The translations under genes were made by a program, and so were the position numbers. Of a DNA stretch of 64,000 nucleotides, positions 52,168-62,594 are shown one piece after another. The notes below the pieces were generated by a model. The model did not search any database. It saw only the letters and a program-made list of their open reading frames with translations, and was not told the DNA's origin. The DNA lies in the NCBI RefSeq assembly GCF_006636215.1, contig NZ_VIFM01000024.1, positions 1 to 64,000 on the forward strand, written 5' to 3'. Position 1 is the stretch's first letter. Each line of letters begins with the position of its first letter. Source of the DNA: Myxococcus llanfairpwllgwyngyllgogerychwyrndrobwllllantysiliogogogochensis. Its GTDB lineage: Bacteria; Myxococcota; Myxococcia; Myxococcales; Myxococcaceae.

Positions 52168-52625
52168 ACATGCGTCAGCTTCTGCGAGCCCTGCACCCGG
52201 AAGGGCGCGCGCCGCTCGGTGCGCCCGAAGCGCAGCACCACGCCACCGCGCACGCGCACCGGCACCGGCGCTTCTCCCGTGACGGCGATGACGCGCTCGG
52301 CGGCCAGTGGGAAGAGCACGCGCAGCGGAGCCTCCCCATCGGGAGGCAGCGCCGCGTCCACGTGCTGCTGCCCCGAGGCCACCCGCCGTCCGTCCACCCA
52401 CAGCTCGAAGTCCACCGACGTGAGGGTGGCCGCGTCCGAAGACGGGTTCTTCACCTGGAGCCCCACGTCGAGCACCCCCGAGCCGTCCGCATGGAAGTCC
52501 ACGCTCAGCGACTCGACCCTCACCGCGTCGTCATACGCGCGCGGCTGGAAGGGCACCGAGCCCAGGCACCCCGAAGACAGGAGGGCGCCCGCCAGCAGCG
52601 CCAGCAGCTCGCGACGCTCTCGCAT
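52140..52625 (-). CDS. LEA type 2 family lipoprotein
   Basis: Seen: 161 residues from ATG that shares one base with the kinase stop (TGATG). The lipobox is LLSSGCLGS. One LEA14-like beta-sandwich: AVRVESLSVDFHADGSGVLDVGLQVKNPSSDAATLTSVDFELWVDGRRVASG, matching the NPxxxxxxL/VxxxxF/YxL pattern. Ends GSQKLTHVPPLEGASD. Part of a leftward unit with the kinase and probably glgA. It is related in type to the LEA lipoprotein at 44401 but has only one domain. Its last codons are repeated twice downstream. Confidence 0.85.
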   Translation of the reverse strand: MRERRELLALLAGALLSSGCLGSVPFQPRAYDDAVRVESLSVDFHADGSGVLDVGLQVKNPSSDAATLTSVDFELWVDGRRVASGQQHVDAALPPDGEAPLRVLFPLAAERVIAVTGEAPVPVRVRGGVVLRFGRTERRAPFRVQGSQKLTHVPPLEGASD

Positions 52626-53542
52626 CAGCCGCCCAGCAGGGGCTGGAGCGCCTCCACCGTGAGGGGCCAGCCCGCGCGGCGGGACAGCGCCTCCAGCGCC
52701 TTGATGAACTCCGCCGCCGACTGGAAGCGCCGCACCCGGTCCGCGAAGAGCGCCTTGCGCACCACCTGCACCGCGTAGTCCGGCAGGTCCGACGTCACCG
52801 ACGACAAGAGCGGCACCCGCGCGTCGCGCACCTGGTGCATCAGGTCCGACTCGTTCTCCCCGGAGTGCAGCCGCCGGCTGGCGAACAGCTCCCACAGGAT
52901 GACGCCCACCGCATACAGGTCCGTGCGCGCATCCACCGCCTGCCCCAGCACCTGCTCGGGGCTCATGTACGGCAGCGTGCCGCGCAGCGCTCCGGAATCA
53001 CCGCGCATCATCCCCTCGACCTCCGCCACGCCGAAGTCCGTCACCTTCACGTCGCCGTTGATGCCCAACAGCACGTTGGCCGGATTCATGTCGCGGTGGA
53101 CGATGGTGGCGCCGTTCTCCCCCACCTTCGCCCGGTGGATGTAGTCGAGCGCCTTGAGCATGCACCAGGCGATGTAGCAGGCGGACTCGGGCGGCATCGC
53201 CGCGCCGGCCTTGAGCAACAGCTCCTGCATGTAGCCGAGCGTCCGGCCACTCACGAGCTCCTGCACCATGAGGTAGTCCGGCCCCGCCTTGAACAGGCGG
53301 AACGTCCGGACGATGTGCGCGTGCCGCAAGCGCACCGTCAGCTTCGCCTCGTCGACGAAGGCCTTCACATAGGCCGTGTCGTTGCGAAACGACGGATGCA
53401 GTCGCTTGATGACGACTTCGTCCGGCTCGCCCGGCGAGCGCTGCGTCGTGGACCGGGCTTTCGCCTGGTACACCTCCGCCATGCCGCCGACAGCCAACCG
53501 GCCGACTACCTCATAACCACCCAGGTCCGGAGCTTCCGCCAC
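52625..53542 (-). CDS. Eukaryotic-type Ser/Thr protein kinase with Asn in the catalytic loop
   Basis: Seen: 305 residues from GTG; a soluble kinase domain only, no membrane segment. Gly-rich loop VGRLAVGGMAEVYQAKA near 15, VAIK-equivalent VVIKRLHP, alphaC Glu in AFVDEAKLT, catalytic loop VHRDMNPANVLL near 149, DFG in VTDFGVAEV and SPE in PYMSPEQVLG. The HRD aspartate and following Asn are intact, but the usual Lys two after Asp is Asn; such substitutions (HRDxN or HRDxS) are frequent among myxobacterial kinases, so it may still be active. Lies 35 bp behind glgA and is coupled to the LEA lipoprotein gene. Confidence 0.93.
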   Translation of the reverse strand: MAEAPDLGGYEVVGRLAVGGMAEVYQAKARSTTQRSPGEPDEVVIKRLHPSFRNDTAYVKAFVDEAKLTVRLRHAHIVRTFRLFKAGPDYLMVQELVSGRTLGYMQELLLKAGAAMPPESACYIAWCMLKALDYIHRAKVGENGATIVHRDMNPANVLLGINGDVKVTDFGVAEVEGMMRGDSGALRGTLPYMSPEQVLGQAVDARTDLYAVGVILWELFASRRLHSGENESDLMHQVRDARVPLLSSVTSDLPDYAVQVVRKALFADRVRRFQSAAEFIKALEALSRRAGWPLTVEALQPLLGG

Positions 53543-53577
53543 GGCACAAGCCTACTGCGATTTTCCGTCCGCACCCA

Positions 53578-55011
53578 TTATTCAGCAACGAGGGCTGAAT
53601 ACAGCGCCTCGTACCGGGTGGCGGACGCATCCCAGGAAAAGTCCTTCTCCATGCCTCGACGCCGGAAATCCCCGAGCCGGAGCGGGTCCGCGTAGAGGGA
53701 GAGGGCCCTGCGGAAGGCGGCCAGGAGGGCGGCCCGGTGGAAGGCCTCGAAGAGGATTCCGTTGCCGTCCAGCCCTCCCTCCACGGTATCCACCAGCCCT
53801 CCGGTGGCCCGGACGATGGGCACCGTCCCGTAGCGCAGGGAGTACATCTGATTCAGGCCGCACGGCTCATACCGGCTGGGCATCAGGAAGAAGTCCGCCC
53901 CGGCTTCCACCAGATGTGACAGCGCCGGGTCGAAGCCCAGGTGCACGGACACCTGCTTCGGGTAACGCTCTTGCAACGCGCGCATCCCCTCTTCCAGGGG
54001 ACCCTCGCCGCTGCCCACGCCCACGAAGCGGATGTCCGCCTGGAGCGCGGTGGGCAGCGCGTCCAGCAGGAGGTCCATGCCCTTCTGCCACGCCAGCCGG
54101 CTGACGATGGCGAACACCGGCGCATCCCCCTCCGGCAACCCGAAGCGCCTGAGCAGCTCGCGCTTGCACACCGCCTTGCCCGCGAGCTCCCGAGGGCCGA
54201 AGCGCTCCGGGAGGAACGGGTCCGTGGCCGGGTTCCACTCGTGGGTGTCCACCCCGTTGAGGATGCCGTGCAGCCGATGGGAGCGGCGGCGAAGCAGGCC
54301 GTCCAGCCCGTAGCCCTGCTCGGGCGTCTGGATTTCACGCGCGTACGTGGGGGACACCGTGGTGAGCGCGTCGGCGAAGACGAGGCCGCCCTTGAGCAGG
54401 TTGACGGTGTCGTAGAACTCAAGCCCCCCCTCCGAGGTGAACAAGTCCCACGGCAACCCGAGGTCCGCCATCACACCCTTGGGGAACTGGCCCTGGTACG
54501 CGAGGTTGTGGATGGTGAACACGCTCCTGGCGGAAGCCAGCGCGGTGGACTGGAAGCCGCGCCGCAGCGCCACCGGGACGAGCCCCGTCTGCCAGTCGTT
54601 GGCGTGGATGATGTCCGGCACGAAACCCAACCGCTGGGCGGCCTGGAGCGCGCCCACGGACAGGTAGGCGAAGCGCCGGGCGTTGTCGCCGAACTCGCCC
54701 CATGCATCGCCGTACAGGCCGTGGCGGTTGCCGAAGAAGAACTCGTTCTCCAGGAAGAGGACCTCCAGCCGCTCCGACATCCGCGCGGAGAGGATGGGGC
54801 CGCCCTGCTCTCCGAAGGGGAAGCGAAGCTGGAGCGACTGGCCCGTGGGAGACAGGCGCCCAGCGTCCCGCAAATCCCGGTAGCGCGGGGTGACGACCTT
54901 GACGTCATGGCCCAGCGACGCGAGCGCGACGGGCAGCGCGCCGGCCACGTCCCCCAGCCCTCCCGTCTTGGAGAAGGGCGCCACCTCCGAGGAGATGAAG
55001 AGAATCTTCAT
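53578..55011 (-). CDS. glgA: Glycogen synthase GlgA
   Basis: Adds ADP-glucose units to glycogen (GT5 family). Seen: 477 residues from ATG, full length. N-terminal ADP-glucose site KTGGLGDVAGALPVALASLGHDVKVVTPRY at about 15, HANDWQTGLVPVALR near 135, FTIHNLAYQGQFPKGVM, GILNGVDTHEWNPATDPFLP, and the C-terminal domain with ADFFLMPSRYEPCGLNQMYSLRYGTVPIVRATGGLVDTV near 385, including the catalytic-site Glu and Cys region. It is the first gene of a leftward unit with the kinase and LEA lipoprotein, so glycogen synthesis may be regulated with them. Confidence 0.96.
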   Translation of the reverse strand: MKILFISSEVAPFSKTGGLGDVAGALPVALASLGHDVKVVTPRYRDLRDAGRLSPTGQSLQLRFPFGEQGGPILSARMSERLEVLFLENEFFFGNRHGLYGDAWGEFGDNARRFAYLSVGALQAAQRLGFVPDIIHANDWQTGLVPVALRRGFQSTALASARSVFTIHNLAYQGQFPKGVMADLGLPWDLFTSEGGLEFYDTVNLLKGGLVFADALTTVSPTYAREIQTPEQGYGLDGLLRRRSHRLHGILNGVDTHEWNPATDPFLPERFGPRELAGKAVCKRELLRRFGLPEGDAPVFAIVSRLAWQKGMDLLLDALPTALQADIRFVGVGSGEGPLEEGMRALQERYPKQVSVHLGFDPALSHLVEAGADFFLMPSRYEPCGLNQMYSLRYGTVPIVRATGGLVDTVEGGLDGNGILFEAFHRAALLAAFRRALSLYADPLRLGDFRRRGMEKDFSWDASATRYEALYSALVAE

Positions 55012-55088
55012 GTGGCAACCATGACGGTTGCACGGGATGAGTCAACCGCGAACGTGCGCGCCCTTTCCCCGTCCCTTATGTTGCGCCC

Positions 55089-55673
55089 GTGCTGATACCT
55101 CCCGACCCCATCCAGCGATTCTCGGACCTGTTCGAGCGCGCCAAACAGGCCATTCCGGTGGACCCCAACGCGGTGGTGGTGGCCACCGTGGGCGCCGACG
55201 GTCGCCCCAGCGCGCGCGTGGTGTTGCTCAAGGACTTCGACTCGCGCGGCTTCGTGTTCTTCACCAACCACGAGAGCCGCAAGGGCCGCGAGCTGCTCGC
55301 CCATCCCTTCGCCGCGCTGTGCTTCTACTGGCAGCCGCTGGAGGAGCAGGTCCGCGTGGAGGGCCGCGTGGAGGTCGTCTCCGACGAGGAGGCGGACGCG
55401 TACTTCAAGAGCCGCGCGCGCGGCAGCCAGGTGGGCGCGTGGGCCAGCCTCCAGAGCCAGCGGCTCGGCTCGCGCGACGAGTTGGAGACGCGCGTGGAGG
55501 ACGTGGAGAAGCGCTACGCCGGAGCCGAGGTGCCCCGGCCTCCGCACTGGTCCGGCTTCCGCGTGGTGCCGGACCGCATCGAGTTCTGGCACTCGCGCCA
55601 AAGTCGCCTGCACGACCGACACGTCTACCTGCGCGAGCCGGATGGCTGGCACGCGCAGATGCTCTATCCGTGA
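55089..55673 (+). CDS. pdxH: Pyridoxamine 5'-phosphate oxidase
   Basis: FMN enzyme that oxidises pyridoxamine or pyridoxine phosphate to pyridoxal phosphate. Seen: 194 residues from GTG. Blocks: DPNAVVVATVGADGRPSARVVLLKDFDSRGFVFFTNHESRKGRELLAHPFAALCFYWQPLEEQVRVEG (FMN and substrate binding), FKSRARGSQVGAWASLQS and the C-terminal signature GFRVVPDRIEFWHSRQSRLHDRHVYLRE with WHAQMLYP at the end. Slightly shorter N-terminus than the E. coli enzyme. Divergent from glgA over 77 bp. Confidence 0.96.
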   Translation: MLIPPDPIQRFSDLFERAKQAIPVDPNAVVVATVGADGRPSARVVLLKDFDSRGFVFFTNHESRKGRELLAHPFAALCFYWQPLEEQVRVEGRVEVVSDEEADAYFKSRARGSQVGAWASLQSQRLGSRDELETRVEDVEKRYAGAEVPRPPHWSGFRVVPDRIEFWHSRQSRLHDRHVYLREPDGWHAQMLYP

Positions 55674-55688
55674 CGCGTCCCGCGCCGG

Positions 55689-57870
<2,182 letters not shown>

Positions 57871-57972
57871 CCGTTCGGCCCCGGGGGGCGACCGTCCAGC
57901 CCGGGGCCGTCATCGCGAAGCGGGCGCCACGTCAGACTGGGCGTGCATGCTGCCAAGACTCAGGAGCCCGCA

Positions 57973-58095
57973 ATGCTCACCTTGCCCACCCCCCTCCTCG
58001 TCTTCGCGGCCATCCTCCTCTTCCCCGTCGTCCTCGTCGGCAGCATCCTCGTCGACGCCTTCGAGCTGGAGGTGGAGGAGCAGCCCGCGCGGTGA
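57973..58095 (+). CDS. 40-residue single-span membrane peptide
   Basis: Small gene, function unknown. Seen: ATG with AGGAG seven bases upstream, 40 codons and a TGA. The sequence is MLTLPTPLLVFAAILLFPVV, then LVGSILVDAFELEVEEQPAR: one transmembrane helix (about 7-27) and an acidic tail. It lies 102 bp behind hemG and 31 bp before the sensor kinase ATG. Its position suggests it could modulate the membrane sensor kinase, but nothing in the sequence proves that. Confidence 0.55.
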   Translation: MLTLPTPLLVFAAILLFPVVLVGSILVDAFELEVEEQPAR

Positions 58096-58126
58096 TGACT
58101 CCGAGGGTGTAGGCTCCCTCCGGAGC

Positions 58127-59182
58127 ATGTCGGAGAAGCCAGAAGGGTCCATCGTCCGCGCCACGCTGCGGGCCCTCGCGGAGCCCCGCAGGCTCGTGCC
58201 CATCCTCCTGGTGTCCGCGCCCCTGGTCGCCGCGCAGACGCGCTTCAGCCACGAAGCGCTCGCGCCCCACCTGGGCGTGCTGATGTGCCTGCTCTTCGTG
58301 GCCGTGGCCCCCGTCTCCTACCGCGTCCTCTTTCCCGGCGGGCTCGACTTGAGCCACGGCGGCGTGCGCGTGTTGATGTACGGCACGGTGGGAAGTGGCG
58401 TGGTGCTCACCTCCGGCTTCGTGTTGCCGAAGCTGCTGGGCATGGGGCCCACGTTCCTGACGCAGCCCACCAACCTCATCGTGTGCAACGCGCTGTTCCT
58501 CGTGGGCGGTTGGGGCCTGGGGCGGGACATCGGCTTCGAGGAGACGCTGGCGAAGGAGCGCGCCCGCGCGACCCGCTTCGCGCTGGAAGCGGAGCAGGCG
58601 CAGTTGCTCGCGCTGCGCAGCCACCTGGACCCGCACTTCCTCTTCAACACGCTCAACGCCATCGCGGAGTGGTGCCGCGAGGACGGCGCCGTGGCGGAGG
58701 CCGCCGTGCTGCGGCTGTCCACCATGCTGCGCTCGGTGCTCGCCGGCGTGCGCAAGGCCACCTGGCCGCTGTCGGAGGAGCTGGCGCTGATGCGCACCCT
58801 CTTCGACCTGCACCTGTTGAGAGACCCGGAGCTGTTCCAGCTCGCGCTGGACGTCGCGCCGGGCGCGGAGGACGTGCCCGTGCCGCCGCTCGTGCTGCTG
58901 CCCCTGGCGGAGAACGCGGTGAAACACGGCCCGGCCGCGGGACACCGGGGGCGCCTGTCGCTGGGCGTGCGCGTGCGCGAGCGTGAAGTCGAGGTCGCGA
59001 TAGAGAACCCCGGAGCGTCCAAGGGCCCGCGCGAAGGCAGCGCGGGATTGCCCACCGTGGAGCGGCGCCTCGCGCTGGCCTATGGCGACCGGGCCCACCT
59101 GTCCCTGAGTAGCGAAGCGGGCCGCACCCGCGTCACCGTCACCCTGCCCCGCTCGGGCCCCTTGCATGGAGTCGTCACGTGA
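58127..59182 (+). CDS. LytS/AlgZ-type sensor histidine kinase
   Basis: Membrane sensor kinase for the adjacent LytTR regulator. Seen: 351 residues from ATG. Four hydrophobic segments at about 22-130 (LVPILLVSAPLVAA, LGVLMCLLFVAVAPVSY, VLMYGTVGSGVVLTSGFVLP, LIVCNALFLVGGWGLG), a short coil, then the His_kinase domain with LRSHLDPHFLFNTLNAIAEW (phospho-His in the first helix) and the ATPase part PLVLLPLAENAVKHG with N-box and GLPTVERRLALAYG. No extracellular sensor domain is evident, so it probably senses within the membrane. The stop overlaps the regulator start (GTGA). Confidence 0.93.
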   Translation: MSEKPEGSIVRATLRALAEPRRLVPILLVSAPLVAAQTRFSHEALAPHLGVLMCLLFVAVAPVSYRVLFPGGLDLSHGGVRVLMYGTVGSGVVLTSGFVLPKLLGMGPTFLTQPTNLIVCNALFLVGGWGLGRDIGFEETLAKERARATRFALEAEQAQLLALRSHLDPHFLFNTLNAIAEWCREDGAVAEAAVLRLSTMLRSVLAGVRKATWPLSEELALMRTLFDLHLLRDPELFQLALDVAPGAEDVPVPPLVLLPLAENAVKHGPAAGHRGRLSLGVRVREREVEVAIENPGASKGPREGSAGLPTVERRLALAYGDRAHLSLSSEAGRTRVTVTLPRSGPLHGVVT

Positions 59183-59949
59183 GCCCACCGCTGCGAGTCC
59201 TCATCGCCGATGACGAGCTGCTCGCCCGCAAGCGGCTGTCGCGCCTGCTGGGCGCCCTGCCCGACGTGGAGGTGTGCGGCGAGGCCTCGGATGGGGAGGC
59301 CGTGCTCGCCGCGGTGCGCGCGGGCGGCGTGGACGTGGTGCTGCTGGACATCCACATGCCCGGCCTCAGTGGCCTGGACGCGCTGGCCCTGCTCCCCGAG
59401 GGACGCCCGCGCGTCATCCTTTGCACCGCGCACGCCGAGCACGCCGTGGAGGCCTTTGAACACGGCGCCGTGGACTACGTGCTCAAGCCCGTGGAGCCCG
59501 CGCGACTGCAGAAGGCGCTGGAGCGCACCCGGGCGCGAATCGAGGCGGACGCCCGCCCGCGGGACACCCCGGCTCCGGAGAAGACCGCGCCCCGAGCGCT
59601 GGCGCGGCTGCCCATCCCCACGCGCCAGGGCATCGTCCTGGTGGATCCGGAGACGATTTCCCACGCGTCGCTCGATGACGAACTGGTGACGGTGTTCACC
59701 ACGCAGGGCGAGTTCCTCACCGACTTCACCCTCAATGAGCTGGCGGAGAAGCTGCCGGAGGAGCTCTTCCACCGCGTCCACCGCAGGGCGCTGCTCAACC
59801 TGCGTCACGTCGCGCGACTGGAGCCCCTGGAGACGGGAGGCTACCTGGCACGAACGGCGCGGGGACACGCGGTGGAGATCAGCCGTCAATCCGCGCGGGA
59901 GCTGCGGCGGATGCTGGGATTGCGCCGAGGCGCCGAGGACGAAGGCTGA
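59179..59949 (+). CDS. LytTR-family response regulator
   Basis: DNA-binding regulator controlled by the kinase upstream. Seen: 256 residues from GTG in a GTGA overlap. Receiver at 1-120 with acidic pocket IADDE, phospho-Asp in VVLLDIHMPGLSG near 54, Thr in ILCTAHAEHAVEAFEHGAVDYVLKP and Lys in the same block. LytTR domain at about 140-250: IPTRQGIVLVDPETISHASLDDELVTVFTTQGEFLTDFTLNELAEKLPEELFHRVHRRALLNLRHVARLEP. Targets unknown; LytTR proteins bind tandem 9-bp repeats. Confidence 0.95.
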   Translation: MSPPLRVLIADDELLARKRLSRLLGALPDVEVCGEASDGEAVLAAVRAGGVDVVLLDIHMPGLSGLDALALLPEGRPRVILCTAHAEHAVEAFEHGAVDYVLKPVEPARLQKALERTRARIEADARPRDTPAPEKTAPRALARLPIPTRQGIVLVDPETISHASLDDELVTVFTTQGEFLTDFTLNELAEKLPEELFHRVHRRALLNLRHVARLEPLETGGYLARTARGHAVEISRQSARELRRMLGLRRGAEDEG

Positions 59950-60039
59950 AGTCCTTCGCGAGGTTTGCCGCGGCGAGAGAGGGCCTCCGTAGCCCCTCGT
60001 CTCCGCGCGCGGCCATTCAACCTCGTCGAAGCTCACTGC

Positions 60040-60061
60040 ATGACTCCCACTTCGGAGTCAT
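60040..60061. terminator. Hairpin between convergent genes
   Basis: ATGACTCC (60040-60047) and GGAGTCAT (60054-60061) pair perfectly over 6 nt in the 151-bp gap between the regulator gene (stop 59949) and a leftward lipoprotein gene (stop 60101). Probably ends both transcripts. Confidence 0.65.
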
Positions 60062-60100
60062 CCCTGCTCGCGGCGCGCCCAGCTCACGCCGCGTTCCGGA

Positions 60101-60910
60101 CTACTGAACGCTCACTTCGACTTCGACGCTGCCGCCGTTCACCGTGCGCAGGAAGGTGACGGTGCCGCGCTCGGTCCACTTCGGAGAAGTGCCCTTGCCC
60201 AGGCTGTACGCGGAGGCGACGCCGAGGTTCTGGTTGAAGCTCATGACGCGAACCTCGCTGTCGCTCGTCTGCGACGTGAAGTAGACGATGATGCGGCGAT
60301 CATTCGGCGCCCACTGCACGCCGGTGCTGCTCGCGGGCGTGGGGACGAAGGCCGGGTCATTGGTCCGGGTGCAGCCCGCGTTCGTCAGCTGATCCAGGTC
60401 CTTGCCATTGGCCTTCACGCTCCAGAACGAAGAAAGCCCCGAGCGCTTCTTCGACTGGAACAGGATGCGCTTGCCATCCGGCGTCCACGACGGGTCCTGG
60501 TCGTCATGGCCCGACGTCAGCTTGTCGTCCTTGCCGTTCTTCACGTTGTAGACGTGCAGCTCCGTGCGCGTCACCTCATCGCCCGCCTTCCACGAGTCGG
60601 GCAGCTTCGCGTAGACCACTTCACGGCCATCCGGAGACACCGACGGCGCGCCGCTGCGCTGGGCGATCATCGTCGGCTTGCCATCCTGCACCGCGTACAG
60701 CGACTGGCTGCCGGTCAGGTAGACGATGATGCGACGGTCGGCGACGAGTCCTTCCACTTCCAGGGCGCCGGACTGCTCCACCACGACAACGTCCTGCGTG
60801 GAAGCGGCTTCCAGGTCCGCGTCTCCGCACGCGGTCAGCGCCAGGGAAGAAGCCATCCACATCACGAGGGTGCCACGACGGGCGAGGCTTCGGACTTCAT
60901 TCGGATGCAT
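60101..60910 (-). CDS. TolB/PD40-like beta-propeller lipoprotein
   Basis: Seen: 269 residues, ATG with AGAGGA upstream. The lipobox is LALTACGDAD. After a Val-rich linker there are about four PD40-type blades: GAPSVSPDGREVVYAKLPDSW, LTSGHDDQDPSWTPDGKRILFQSKKRSG, LTNAGCTRTNDPAFVPTPASSTGVQWAPNDRRIIVYFTS and GKGTSPKWTERGTVTFLRTV. Similar to TolB-like WD40/PD40 proteins, but too short for a full six-blade propeller with an N-terminal TolB domain. Periplasmic outer-membrane-anchored. Upstream gap holds an inverted repeat at 60985. Confidence 0.87.
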   Translation of the reverse strand: MHPNEVRSLARRGTLVMWMASSLALTACGDADLEAASTQDVVVVEQSGALEVEGLVADRRIIVYLTGSQSLYAVQDGKPTMIAQRSGAPSVSPDGREVVYAKLPDSWKAGDEVTRTELHVYNVKNGKDDKLTSGHDDQDPSWTPDGKRILFQSKKRSGLSSFWSVKANGKDLDQLTNAGCTRTNDPAFVPTPASSTGVQWAPNDRRIIVYFTSQTSDSEVRVMSFNQNLGVASAYSLGKGTSPKWTERGTVTFLRTVNGGSVEVEVSVQ

Positions 60911-60984
60911 ACGGTCCTCTGAGTGAAATTTCCGCTGCTGAGTACGAATAGTGACAAACCAGTCTGACCCGCACTCACAGGTAT

Positions 60985-61004
60985 TTCACGTCAATAGGCG
61001 TGAA
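60985..61004. promoter_or_regulatory. Inverted repeat upstream of the PD40 lipoprotein gene
   Basis: TTCACG (60985-60990) and CGTGAA (60999-61004), 8-bp spacer, in an A/T-rich gap. It is 75-94 bp before the start of the leftward gene at 60910. A GTGAAAT/ATTTCAC pair (about 60920 and 60984) overlaps it. Probable regulator site. Confidence 0.4.
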
Positions 61005-61040
61005 CAATCCACCCAGTCTCAATTGACCCGCTGAGTACCT

Positions 61041-61063
61041 GACGCGGCCTCTCGCACCGCGTC
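61041..61063 (-). terminator. Hairpin at the stop of the 61062 lipoprotein gene
   Basis: GACGCGG (61041-61047) and CCGCGTC (61057-61063) pair over 9 nt and reach into the stop codon of the leftward gene. Possible terminator; no T-run. Confidence 0.35.
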
Positions 61064-62489
61064 ACCGCGTCACGAACAGCGACGGCACACGCGCTGCGTC
61101 GTCACCGAGGACCTCAGAGAGAACCTGGTATGCAGGAGTAGGAAGCGTGGCACCGGCGCGTGCACAGCGGGCAGCCTCGTCCAATGTGCGTGCGGGCGTG
61201 GTGCAGTAGGACTCGCGCCAGTGTTCCTGGAGCGTCTGGGCGAAGCGCGCGCTCATCTGTTCCACGCGCTCCTCGAGCCAGGACTCCGGCGGCGTGAAGT
61301 TCGCGCGGCGAGGGGACACGTCGCCGGGGCCGAAGGTGACGTCGTGCTCGTACGCGGACTCGGACAGGTGGTCCTGGAGCACCGCCGACATGGGCCCACG
61401 CCGGGCATCCAGTACGCCTGAAGACGACAAGGTGAGTTCGTGTTCCACCGACAGACGCAGTGCGTGGAACTCGAAGGTGCGAGCTACATCTCTGTAGCGC
61501 GTCACGGCGACGGTGAAGCTGCGGGTGTACGTGTGCACCTTGGTCACCTTGCGCGTCTTCTTCTCGCCGTTCTTGTCCGTGTACTCCTCTTCCACGTCAT
61601 AGGGCACCTCCACCGTCTCCGTGCGCTCCTCGTGGTCGGTGTAGGGGACCTTCTCGGTATAGGGGGCGGTCAGCTCGACGGAGCGGCTGTCGCGGAGCGT
61701 GGTGAAGCGGCCGGCCAGCGACAGCTCGGGATGGTGGCTCGCGGCGGGAGAGAACCAGGGCGAGGACTCGAAGGCGCGCGTGAGGCGGGTGCGCAAAAGC
61801 TCCATGCGCGCGGAGTCCAGGCCGCCCACCTGGCCCGTCCATGACGGCGCCGCGGTGAGTTCGGGCGCTGGCGGCGGCTCGGGAGCGAACTCGCGCCAGT
61901 GACGGCAGTAGCGCGACACGAGTTCCCGCCAGTGGGGCGCGTCGTCCGAGGGCACGTCGCGCAACCGCTGGCACACCTCCTTGCCGCTCTGGACCACCAC
62001 GGACTCCATCTCCCGCTGGATGACGACCATCTCCTTGTGTGAGAGCAACGGCCGCTTGCGCACGAGCGTCTCCTCCGCCGTCAGCGCGAGCCCCAGCTTC
62101 GCGGGACTGCTGATGGTGAGCCGCAGGTGTTTGTGCGTGCCCTCCATCTCCTCCAGCAGAGAGCTCTCCAGGCCACCGTTGAGCTTGGAGTTCCACTGCG
62201 CGCGGCGGTCGAGGAAGCGCAGGAGGTCGTCCTCCGCCTTCTCGTCGATGCCCTCCAGGCGATAGCGCCGGGCGTTGCCCAGCAGCTGTCCCAGTGCCTT
62301 GCCGCGCAGGCCGTCGCGCTCGGAGACGAGTTCCTTCTCGAAGGGGTTCTTGGTGACGAGCTCGTCGTAGATGGCGGCGGCCTCCACGAACTGGCCGTTG
62401 CGCGCCAGCTCATCGGCACGACCGCGCAGGGTGGCACAGGCACTACCGAGAACGACGAGCAGCAACAGCGGCGGAAGGAGTCTGAACAT
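61062..62489 (-). CDS. Lipoprotein of unknown function with TPR-like N-terminus
   Basis: Unrecognised. Seen: 475 residues from ATG. The lipobox is LGSACATL. The first 60 mature residues look like one TPR unit (ADELARNGQFVEAAAIYDELVTKNPFEKELV), then a helical region with basic clusters (LLGNARRYRLEGIDEKAEDDLLRFLDRR). A striking strand-rich middle at about 275-340 alternates Thr/Tyr/Glu/Val: LTAPYTEKVPYTDHEERTET, VEVPYDVEEEYTDKNGEKK, VTKVHTYTRSFTVAVTRYRDV. The C-terminal part is helical (LEERVEQMSARFAQTLQEHW). Probably outer-membrane anchored in the periplasm. Confidence 0.82.
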   Translation of the reverse strand: MFRLLPPLLLLVVLGSACATLRGRADELARNGQFVEAAAIYDELVTKNPFEKELVSERDGLRGKALGQLLGNARRYRLEGIDEKAEDDLLRFLDRRAQWNSKLNGGLESSLLEEMEGTHKHLRLTISSPAKLGLALTAEETLVRKRPLLSHKEMVVIQREMESVVVQSGKEVCQRLRDVPSDDAPHWRELVSRYCRHWREFAPEPPPAPELTAAPSWTGQVGGLDSARMELLRTRLTRAFESSPWFSPAASHHPELSLAGRFTTLRDSRSVELTAPYTEKVPYTDHEERTETVEVPYDVEEEYTDKNGEKKTRKVTKVHTYTRSFTVAVTRYRDVARTFEFHALRLSVEHELTLSSSGVLDARRGPMSAVLQDHLSESAYEHDVTFGPGDVSPRRANFTPPESWLEERVEQMSARFAQTLQEHWRESYCTTPARTLDEAARCARAGATLPTPAYQVLSEVLGDDAARVPSLFVTR

Positions 62490-62594
62490 GAGCGCGGAGG
62501 CAGGGGTGCTCGGCCGCTGACGCGGCGGGCAGCCGGATATTCAACCCGAGCCGGGCCTGCTCGCAATGAACAACCCGCCGAACGACGGCCCGGC

